Below, piece after piece: positions 55,901 to 64,000 of a stretch of 64,000 nucleotides of DNA (positions are counted from its first letter, which is position 1; the number at the start of each line of letters is the position of its first letter). Source of the stretch: Orientallactaga sibirica (taxonomy: Eukaryota; Chordata; Mammalia; Rodentia; Dipodidae). Under the pieces are notes generated by a model that was not told the DNA's origin, searched no databases, and saw only the letters and a program-made list of their open reading frames with translations. Where the stretch lies: contig JAEOAD010000018.1 in the NCBI GenBank assembly GCA_036365145.1, positions 13,374,501 to 13,438,500 on the forward strand, in the 5' to 3' direction. A program made the translations under genes and the position numbers.

Positions 55901-57290
55901 TCCCCATAAACTTCAAGTGTTCTGAATGCTAGGTTCCCAGCTGATGGCAACTTGGGAATTAACACCTCCTGGAGGCAGAGTATTGTTGGGGCGGGCTTAT
56001 GGGTATTATAGCCAGCTTCTCCTTGCCAGTGTTTGGCACACTCTCCTGTTGCTGTTGTCCATTATGTTGACCAGAGAGTGATGTCCACCTTCTGCTCATG
56101 CCATCGTTTTTCCTGCCATCATGGATCGAGCCTGTAAGCCAAAATAAACCTCTTTTCCCACAAGCTGCTCTTAGTCGGGTGATTTCTGCCAGCAATGCGA
56201 ACCTGACTGCAACAAAAGGCTACTGAGTTTTGTGAATTGATTTTGTATCCTGCTACTTTGCTGAAGGAATTAATCACCTTTAAGAGTTTTGAGATGGAGG
56301 TTCTCATGTCACTTATATACAGAATTATGTATGTGAATAGGGCTAACTTAACTACTTCCTTTCCAATTTATATTCCTTTTATTTCTTTCTCCTGTCTTAT
56401 TGCTTGAGCTTAGACTTCCAGTATTTTTTTTTTTGAAGAGCAGAGAGTTGATACCCCTGTCTTGTTCCTGATCTCCCAGTTAAGTATTATTTGGGCTTTA
56501 GGAGCTTCATACATAGTCTTTATTATGTTGAGCTATAAAACCATCCATGCCTATTTTCTCCAATGTTTTGACCATGAAGTGATGTTGTATTTTGTCAAAG
56601 GCCTTTTCTGCATCTATCAAAATGTTCATGTGGTTTTTGTGTTTAAACTTATTTATGTGGTGTTTTATATTGGCAGATTTCTGTATGTTGAACCACCCCT
56701 GCATTACTCGGATTAATCCTACTTGATCAAGGTGGATAATGCTTTTGATGTGTTGTTGAATTCGGTTTGCAAGGATTTTCTTCTGGATCTTTACATCTAA
56801 GTTCTTCAGGGAAATAGGCCTATAGTTTTCTTTTCATGTGGCATCTCTGCCTTGTTTTGGTATTAGGGTGATACTAGCTTCATAGAAGAGTTGGGGAGCC
56901 TTCATTGTGTCCTATAATTTTTGGTACATTGTGTTCTCAGTGTAATTCAATTCTAGAAATTTTACAATTTCATTTTTTATTTCATCCACTACCCATTTAT
57001 TGTTTGAAAGTGTGTTGTTCAGTTTCCAGGAACTGGTGGGATTCCTGATGCATCTTTTGTTGTTAATTTCTAGCAATTCAGCATTGTCGTCTGATATCAT
57101 GCAGGAAATTATGTTGACTTTCCTAAAAATATGGAGGCAGGCTTTATGGCCCAGTATGTGATCTGTTTTAGAGAAGGATCCATGGGATGCTGAGAAGAAT
57201 GTGTAATCTGTGGATTTGGGGTAGAATGTTTGGATCATCTGTCTATTGCTGATAGTGGAGTATTGAAGTCCCCAACTATGATGGTGTTGG
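52960..57290 (-). pseudogene. Inner L1 ORF2, broken and split by a MaLR
   Basis: 52960-54569 is the ORF2 3' half and 56220-57290 the RT and endonuclease part. 56507-56704 shows the conserved RT stretch [12 protein letters not shown]. 56912-57445 covers the endonuclease C-terminal half, where the usual Ser-Asp-His-Asn motif reads Ser-Asp-Asp-Asn, a loss of the catalytic histidine. I do not see the N-terminal endonuclease part, so an internal deletion near 57300 is likely. Confidence 0.8.
54570..56214 (+). mobile_element. Two-LTR MaLR (family A) in the inner L1 with perfect 5-bp duplication
   Basis: LTRs are 54570-54847 (278 bp) and 55880-56214 (335 bp). aaagg flanks the element exactly (54565-54569 and 56215-56219), and L1 ORF2 resumes directly afterwards. 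The 5' LTR and internal region carry many short deletions or replacements that the 3' LTR lacks. No intact gene. Confidence 0.92.
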
Positions 57291-57359
57291 TGGTTATTTC
57301 TGTAATGAAATAATGTAATGTTTTTTCTTTCACCATCTATTTTCAAGGATACTTTTGCT

Positions 57360-58630
57360 GTGTAGCATAGTTGGGGTTGGAAGCCATAAGTTCTTAGGCT
57401 TTGCAGTGTTCCACTGCAGGCCCTTCTGGCTTTCAGGGTTTCCATTGAGAAGTCTGAAGTAATTCTGATGGGGTTAGCTTTATGTGTAATGTGTTGTTTC
57501 TCCCTAGTTGCTTTTAAGATTTTATCTTGTTATCAATATTTAGAGTCTTAATGATAATATGTCTTGGAGAATTTATCCTTTGGTTCAGTCTGTTTGGAGT
57601 TCTGTTAGCTTCTTGTAACTTGATGGGGCTTTCTTTTCAGAAAGTGGTAAAGTTTTCTTCAATAATTTTGTTGAATAAGTTCTTCATTCCTTTGCTCTTA
57701 ATTTTTTCTTCTGGTTACCCTCTGGTATCCCCATCATCCATATGTCAGGATGGTTAAGGGTATCCCACAGTTCCCTCATGTTCTTTTCACAAAAAAAAAA
57801 CCCTTGAAGGTATTGAAACTTTTGGGTTCACAAACTGTTTCTTCTGTTTTTTCTTCCAGTTCTGAGTTTTTGTCCTCCACGTGGCTCACTCTATTCTTGA
57901 GAGCTTCTGTAGTTTGGGGTTTGTTTAATTTGGTTTGTATTTCCTACTGCTTTTTGGGGGTGGGGAGAGACACAGAGAGAGAGGGAGAGGAAGAGGGAGA
58001 GGAAGACAGATAGAGATGGGTGCACCAGCAGCCTCTCAGCTGCTGTGAACAAAATCCAGATGTGTGCACCCCCTTGTGGTCAAGTGTGGCATTGCACCCT
58101 TGCATCACTTTGCATCTGGCTAAACGTGGGACCTGGAGATTGGAACCGCTGGAGATTGGAATCAGCATTCTTAGGTTTAGGAGGCAGGCGCCTTTACTGC
58201 TAAGCCATCTCTCCAGCCCCCTACTACTTTTTTATATATAGTTCCCATCCCTCTCTCAAGTTCCCTTTTCACATCATTTTCTTATTTTCTTAAATAGTTT
58301 TGGGAATTCATCCTTGCACTTATGTGTTCATTGAGCTTAGCCAGCTGGTTATTGAGGTCCTTTTTTTTCACCACCTTTCAGGTCATTTGATTGTCTTTGG
58401 AGCCCTTCCTGGTTCTTTCCTATTAGTTCTAATCTCACAAGAACAGCATTCATACAATTATTGGCCCTTTGTTGGTTAACTGCCTGTTCTGCTGTTTTCT
58501 TGGCCAGGGCTGCATTGCTTATGTCTTCATTTTGGGGTTCTGATCCTATTATCTCTTCTATATTTTTATTAGAGACATCAGTTGTGGGACTGGACAATCT
58601 TATTGGATTTACTTGCTTTTGATTTTTCAT
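57360..58630 (-). pseudogene. Inner L1 ORF1, broken and split by a SINE
   Basis: The N-terminal 93 codons are open from Met at 58630 to 58349, then a stop. The RNA-binding C-terminal part lies in 57360-57800. L1 ORF1 makes an RNA-binding trimer needed for retrotransposition. A SINE (57956-58219) separates the halves. Confidence 0.72.
57956..58219 (-). repeat. tRNA-derived SINE in L1 ORF1
   Basis: Reverse copy with (GA)n, an internal duplication ('ggagattggaa' twice, about 58135 and 58150) and the end 'agccatctctccagccc'. cctactgcttttt (57943-57955) and cctactactttttt (58220 onward) form its target duplication. Confidence 0.9.
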
Positions 58631-58639
58631 TTTATTCCT

Positions 58640-59741
58640 TTTGCACTGTGGTCTGCTTATTACAGTGAAGGAATCTTGTTAAACTTAGGAGGAAGTTGTA
58701 GTGTACCCTTGAGGTGTTCTTGGTGATTATTCCCTTTTATGTTTGCTTCAATTAGGACTCTGATGACAGTGTGGCCAGCCTGCTCAGAGGGCAGGTACCC
58801 ATGTGGGTCTAGCGAGGGTCTGAGTATCTGATGAAGGGGGTCTTGTTCTTCGGTGGTTTGGATTATGGGTATGCGTGGTCAGGTGGCACAATGGGCAGGG
58901 GGAAATTTGACAAAGCAGACTGGTGTTGTGGCTGGGCTGCGGAGGGGTTGCGTATGGGAATGCATGGTGGTTGCCTGATGCTGAGGGTTGAGGGGATGGG
59001 ACAGTGGGCCTGTTGGGACTATATTGCAGTGAGTGGCTGGGACTGCAGGATCCTGTGACAAGGCAGGGCAGGGATATGGGACTGATATGGGTCAGGTGAA
59101 GCTCAGGGGTGCAGATTGGTGGTGATCCAGGTGGGGTGGCAGGAAAAGGGAGGAAGGAGTGGAGAGTATCCTGTTGGCCTGGGTTCAGGGCATGCATGGG
59201 GGGAGCGGGGACGGGATGTCAGGGGGATGGCATTTGTATGAGTAGTTCCTGCGACTGGGGTGGGGGTGGGGTTGCTGTTGGGGGACAGAAGGAGAAGTTC
59301 ATGTGTGGAGTTCTGACACCCAGAGGTGGGGGTGGGTGGCTGCAAGGGAGACAGAGGAGTTCGCTTGTGTAATTCCCATGCCTGTGGGAAGAGCTCACGA
59401 GTGGAGTTCCCATGCACGGAGGATGGGGGTAGGGTTGGGGTGGCAAGGGTGACTGAGCCTGAGTTTGGAGCACTGCAGCCGAGCCTAAGATGGGGAATAG
59501 TAGCCTTCTGGCTTGGGTCCACTTAGCTAGTGCAGGTGGAACCTGCGACTAAGACTGTGGCTAGCATGACTGCTTTAGGGGATTGGGGGACTGGTGGGAT
59601 ACCTGAGAGTGTGAGCAAATTCCCTACTTTGCTCCACCATGCTCTCCCACTGAACCCTAATGAACCCTAAACGTCTTACCTTTCCCTCCCTGCCTGCCAG
59701 GTGAGGTGTGTTTAGACAGATGCCATCTTGACCAGAAGTCC
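58640..59741 (-). promoter_or_regulatory. L1 5' UTR/promoter region, G-rich on the plus strand, with degenerate repeat units
   Basis: Upstream of L1 ORF1 and far more GC-rich than the surroundings. Units beginning 'gttcctgcgact', 'gttctgacaccc' and 'gttcccatgcac' recur about every 60 bases in 59240-59430, resembling degenerate promoter monomers. Several four-run G tracts lie here (e.g. 59257-59284, 59425-59449). Two long minus-strand open frames (58784-59197, 59103-59522) are C-rich composition artefacts in my judgement. Confidence 0.7.
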
Positions 59742-59751
59742 TAGTTGGGAG

Positions 59752-61340
59752 ACTTTTTATAACTGCTTGGATCTCCACACTTCTAATAGGTCTATTTGAT
59801 TTGTTTATCTCATATTGATTTAACATGCATTTCTTTCAGATTTCATACTTGGAGGCATATATATTTTTATTGTCCTTATGATTTTCTGAACTTATTTGGT
59901 ATCTGTTGTAAAGGTGCCTTTTTGTTCTCTGATTTTACTAATGTTTGTCTCTTCTTTCTTTCTTCTGGTCAGATTTGCTAAGGGTTTATCAATGTTGTTT
60001 ATCATTTCAAAGAACCAATTCTTTGTTTCATTGATTCTTTGGATTTTTTTTGGTTTCTATTTCATTAATTTCTGCTCTAATCTTTATTATTTCTTCCTGT
60101 CTACTGATTTTTGGTTTGCTTTGTTCTTCTTTTTCCAAGGCCTTAAGGTGAAGCATTAAACTGTTTACTTGTGAACTCTCTAATTGCTTAATATAGGCAC
60201 TTAGAGCAATAAATTTCCCTCTTCGGATTGCCTTCATTGTGTCCCAGAGGTTTTGGTTTATTGTATTCTAATTATAATTTGATTATATGAATTTATTGAT
60301 TTCCTTTTTGATTTCTTCAATGACCCATTCATCATTCAATAGTGTGCTGTTGTTGCTGATTTGTAGTTTAATCCCATTGTGGTCAGATAGAGTACAAGGG
60401 ATTATTTAAATTTTCCTGTACTTGTTAAGATTTGCTTTGGATCCTTATATATGGTGTATTTTAATGAATGTTACATGTGCTCTTGAGAAAAATGTATATT
60501 ATGCAGCATTTGGATGGAATGTTCTGTAGATATCTGTTAGGTCCATTTGTCCCATGACATCATTTAGTCTGGACGTCTCTCTGTTTATTTTTGCTGGGAT
60601 GTCCTGTCAATTGTTGAGTGTGGGGTATCGAAGTCACCCACTACAATTGCGTTCAGTGTTAATTATGACCTCTAGTCTAATAGTGTTAGTTTGATGAAAT
60701 GGGAGCCCACATGTTAGGTGCATATATGTTTAGGATTGCAATGTCCTCCTGTTGGAGTGTTCCTTTAATCGGTATAAAATGACCTTCTGTATCTTTTCTC
60801 ACTAATGTTAGTTTGAAGTCTATTCTTTCACATAGTAGGATAGCAACCCCTGCTTGTTTTCAAAGCACATTTGCCTGAAATACCATTTTCCATTCTTTTC
60901 CCCTAAGACAGTGTTTATCTTTTATTGAGAGATGAGTTTGTTCCTGGAGGCAACAAATAGCAGGATACTGCCTTTAATCCAGTCTGAAAGTCTGTGCCTT
61001 TTGGTTGGGGCATTGAAGCAATTGATATTAAGAGTTATTATTGAAAGTTATGGATTTATTCTCTCCATTCTTCTTGGTTTGTGGTGCTTCCTGTTTTCCC
61101 TTTACTCACTTGTTTTAACTGTTATTTGAATATGGTTTATTTTTTCCTATTTCCTCCTGTGTGTGTTTTGCTTCCTCTTCATCATGAAGGATTCCTTCAA
61201 GAATTTTCTGTAGAGCTGGTTTAGTTTTCATAAATTCCTTTAGCCTGTTTTTGTTGTGGAATGTCTTTATTTCTCCATCAATTTGGATAGACAGCTTTGC
61301 AGTATAAAGTAATCTTGGTTGATAGTTGTTTTGTTTCAGA
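59752..61340 (-). pseudogene. Outer L1 ORF2, endonuclease and linker part, broken
   Basis: 60028-60237 is the Lys/Glu-rich linker between endonuclease and RT. The reverse complement of 60371-60397 encodes Ser-Asp-His-Asn-Gly-Ile-Lys, the intact endonuclease active-site motif. 60605-60650 encodes Val-Val-Gly-Asp-Phe-Asp-Thr-Pro, the Gly-Asp-Phe-Asn-Thr motif with Asn changed to Asp. Stops and frameshifts elsewhere make it non-functional. Confidence 0.82.
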
Positions 61341-61479
61341 ATTTAGAACAAATCATTTCAAGTCCTTCTGGCTCTTACTGTTTGTGTTGAGTAATCTGCT
61401 GTTATTCTGACAGGTTTGCCTTTATACAAGACTTGCTTTTTCTCTCTAACTGCTTTCAATACAGTTTCTTTGTTTTACG

Positions 61480-62190
61480 TGTTTAGTAGTTTAATTTTAA
61501 CATGGTGAAGAGAGGTTCTTTCCAGATTTTGTCTGTTTGGTGTTCTAAAAGCTTACTGTATCTGCACTGGCATTTCTTTCCCAATTTGGGGAAAATTTCT
61601 TCTATGATTTTGTTGAAAACACCTACTAAGCCTACGGATTGAAATTCTTCTCCTTCTACTACACCCTGAATTTTTATGTGTGATCTTTTCATAGTGTCCC
61701 AGATATCTTAAAATCCCCATTCGTGCCTTCCTATTAGCTTGTCCTTCTCTTTGTTGGACTGTTTTAGATCTTCCACCTGGTCTTCTAGTTTAGATATTCT
61801 GTTCTCTCCTTCTTCCATTCTACTGGTGAGACATTCCACAGAGTTTTTTATTTGACTGATTGTATTTTTTAGAGCTAGAATTTCTGCCTGGTTTTTCTTC
61901 AGTATTTCTATTTCCTTATTCATGTCTTGTAATGACTTCCTTATTTCATTAAGGTGATTTCCTGTGTTCTCTTGGAATTCCTCAGGAGTTTGTTTTCTTC
62001 ATGGATTACTTTGTTTTCTTCTTTTATTTCTTTGAGTATCAATAAAATCATTTTTTTTTTTGAAATTTTTGTCAGGCATTTCATCTAAAACAGTCTCATT
62101 GGGGCCCATTTCTGATGGATTTATAATTTTTGGTGGGATTGTATTGTCTTGATTCTTTGTGTTTCTTGTATTTATATATTGCAATTTTTG
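61480..62190 (-). pseudogene. Outer L1 ORF1, broken
   Basis: 61708-61923 encodes a heptad-patterned coiled coil (ISKLEDQVEDLKQSNKEKD region), the trimerisation part of ORF1p. 61483-61692 covers the start of the RNA-recognition domain (KIQGVVEGEE). 61999-62193 is the N-terminal part. The frames are separated by stops. Confidence 0.8.
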
Positions 62191-62199
62191 CATCCTGAG

Positions 62200-63390
62200 T
62201 TGATTTCATGTGTGGGTTTTCTAATAATCTGCAGTGCTCTTTGACTTGGAAATCCACCTTTATATACCTTCAGAGTAGGAGTTTAAGGTGCCAAATAAAG
62301 CTCTTGTACTCCAATTCAACCACAGCAGTAATCCTAGGTGTTGTGTTTGCCTGCTATTCAAGTATTCTAGTGGGCTGGGTAGAACAATTTACTGGCAAAT
62401 TTTAAACTTCAACTGAGCAATGTACACATTCAATAAAAATCAGCACAGAGTAAGCAAGTGTGGGGAATAAAACAAACAGATAGCCATATAAAGCCAAAAT
62501 CTCTATGGGTGTGTGTTGCTGTATACCCTTAATCCTGTCAGCTGGGAGGTTGAGATTTCTGTTCTGAATTGGGTTCTAGGTCAGCCTAGATCTGGATCAG
62601 ACCCTGCCCCCAATAATGACAGAAGTAAAAGACCAAGGCCCTGCAAATATGAAAGAATTAAGGCAACAATAGTTAACCCCCCAATATAGCTTAATTGAGA
62701 ATGGTAAAGCCAACCAAGAATATGTGACCTATAACCTGCCCTGACATGGAAAGAGAGATTAGCACTTCCAGTGCATGCCTATGTACCTGCTGTTTTGTAA
62801 GTTAGGCTCATTATCTTCTGGGGTGGCTTCCAATCTCATCAGTGCTTAGTACCCACCTTGATTCCTCCATGTTGTGCTGTGGAGGTGGTACTCTGACCTG
62901 CTGTCCTGGATGCCCTGTTGCTGGCAGCTGAATGCATTCTCCAGAGGTTTGGGGTTCTGATGATTGTGGGATGGGAGAGTGTAGGAATCCTGGAGTTGTA
63001 CTGGAACTGCTCAGCTGAACCCACCTGTATTTCTGCTCCTTAGCTGATCTCCACTGTCTTTCCTTCAGGTTTGTTGACTTTTCCAGGAGGCTGATGAGGT
63101 TGGAAAATCCCTTTGTTTGGTCTCTGCTTCTACAGCTTGGTGTTGGGGCAGGTGGCATCGAATGGGTGCCCATGGATCAGGCTGCAAGCACCTCAGTGGG
63201 ATTCTGGCTGTTTTACTCCTTTCTGGTGTATCTTGGGCTCTCCTTCTCCACTCTGGCTAAAAAAAATCTATACACATTCACTTTCCAGAAGAAGAGTATA
63301 TTTTCATGTGGTTTTGCTTAAATCCCTCACTATGCTGGTTTGGCGTGACTCCTATACTGTCATCTTTCCTGGATGTCTGATCTGTTTTTA
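62200..63390 (-). other. Putative 5' UTR of the outer L1
   Basis: Lies directly upstream of ORF1 and is not recognisable as unique gene sequence. 62811-63250 is moderately GC-rich. A degraded B1 is embedded at 62505-62620. The assignment rests on position only. Confidence 0.45.
62505..62620 (+). repeat. Degraded B1-like SINE
   Basis: 'gggtgtgtgttgctgtatac', 'cagctgggaggttgagattt' and 'ggtcagcctagatctggatc' follow B1 order with heavy divergence. Confidence 0.55.
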
Positions 63391-63567
63391 TTTTGTTGTT
63401 GTTGTTTTTTTGTTTGTTTGTTTGTTTGTTTTCTTGGTAGGGTCTCACTCTAGCACAGGCTGATCTGGAATTCACTCTGTATTCTCAGGGTGGCCTTGAA
63501 CTCATGGTGATCCTCCTACCTCTGCCTCCTGAGTGATGGGATTAAAGGTGTGTGCCACCATGCCCAG
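63391..63567 (-). repeat. B1 SINE with (TTTG)n tail complement
   Basis: (GTTT)n-rich start, body and end at 'ccaccatgcccagtc'. It sits at the presumed 5' end of the outer L1. tgatctg near 63388 and ttgatct at 63568 could be its target duplication. Confidence 0.9.
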
Positions 63568-64000
63568 TCTTGATCTTTTTTTTTTTTTAATTAACTTTTC
63601 CTTTTTAAATTGTGTCCTCTGAGATTCTGCTTTATTTTATGTATTTGAAACATATTTTCCCTACATGCTTACAATTTTCCTTAAATAACTTATGATTCAT
63701 GTTATATACTTTTTTATTAACAAGGAGAACTTATGAAAATAGTTAGAAACATTTTCACAGACTTTGTTTCATAGACTGTGTTAGTCAGCTTTCTATTATT
63801 TCACAGATACCCAAGATTGCTTATAAAGAGAAAAGGTTTATTTTGGCTCTAAGTTTTGAAAGTTACAGTCCATGATCAATGTGCCCCATTTTTTGGGCCT
63901 GGGGCAATCAATACATAATTATGGGAATATCCAGAACAGCAAAACTATTCACTTCATTGCCATGAAGCAAAAGAATAAAGAATGCTTCAGGTCTTACATT
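63568..64000. other. Possible resumption of the old L1, then an LTR-like or other old repeat
   Basis: 63568 onward (ttgatctttttttt) resembles the break point of the old L1 at 43890 (gttgatctttttt). From about 63778, 'gttagtcagctttctattat' and 'aaaaggtttattttggct' follow a widespread mammalian repeat in reverse orientation that I cannot name. The element runs off the window. Confidence 0.4.

Larger units (their letters stand above)
51705..59741 (-). mobile_element. Inner near-full-length L1 LINE inserted in the outer L1
   Basis: Poly(T) at 51705-51719 is the complement of its poly(A) tail. Then come the 3' UTR (to about 52900), ORF2 (about 52960-57290), ORF1 (about 57360-58630) and a G-rich 5' UTR (58640-59741). 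The outer L1 duplicates tagttggga at the two junctions (51691 and 59742), a target-site duplication of about 10-12 bp with two changes. After subtracting the MaLR (54570-56214) and SINE (57956-58219) the element is about 6.1 kb, a normal full-length size. Confidence 0.87.
43898..63390 (-). mobile_element. Outer full-length L1 LINE, split by large insertions
   Basis: A minus-strand L1 whose pieces are: poly(A) complement and start of the 3' UTR (43898-43965), 3' UTR (48060 to about 49040), ORF2 3' two-thirds (49050-51700), ORF2 5' part (59752-61340), ORF1 (about 61480-62190) and a putative 5' UTR to about 63390. When the inserted MaLR complex (43966-48059) and inner L1 (51705-59741) are removed, the breaks rejoin in the expected L1 order and total about 7 kb. 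Frames are disrupted, so it is inactive. Confidence 0.8.

Noticed and set aside
58784..59522. Two overlapping minus-strand open frames of 137 and 139 codons
   Set aside because: They fall in the L1 5' UTR, are Pro/Ser/Thr/His-rich as expected for C-rich DNA, and have no homology to ORF1 or other L1 products.

Overview
This is a mammalian nuclear window, almost certainly from a rodent. The clearest clue is the repeat content: many copies of a tRNA-derived SINE (pol III A and B boxes, caaataaataaa tails), B1 SINEs, ID- and B4-like fragments, L1 LINEs and ERVL-MaLR LTR retrotransposons. The particular SINE and B1 variants resemble those of jerboas (Dipodidae, e.g. Jaculus). That species guess is from memory and is an inference.

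The only protein-coding sequence I can support is the first coding exon of LCORL on the minus strand (17054 to 16901), inside a CpG island (about 15610-17600). It encodes an N-terminus with a 14-residue polyalanine tract and ends in a clean GTAAGG splice donor. Positions 1-16900 are therefore the 5' part of LCORL intron 1. Positions above about 17.6 kb are upstream intergenic DNA, which fits the gene-poor region upstream of LCORL in other mammals. The CpG island carries strong candidate sites: a perfect RFX X-box palindrome, an M-box palindrome, a 12-bp E-box palindrome and a ZNF143/THAP11-type site.

Layout: 1-15.6 kb, intron with SINEs, L1 fragments, a sharply bounded 49-bp inverted repeat and no LTR element; 15.6-17.6 kb, LCORL promoter, exon 1 and start of intron 1; 17.6-25.7 kb, mostly unique DNA with one L1 3' UTR split by a solo LTR; 25.7-43.3 kb, dense MaLR elements and SINEs; 43.3-63.6 kb, a nested transposon block.

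In that block an antisense full-length L1 (43898 to about 63390) contains two insertions. One is a minus-strand MaLR (43966-48059), which itself holds a plus-strand MaLR with two identical 390-bp LTRs and an ERV1-like solo LTR. The other is a second near-full-length L1 (51705-59741), which holds another MaLR and a SINE. Target-site duplications support most levels. The most notable observation is the pair of identical LTRs at 44339-46325, which implies a very young insertion of a non-autonomous MaLR. No autonomous coding gene, tRNA or rRNA gene, or CRISPR array was found outside these elements.
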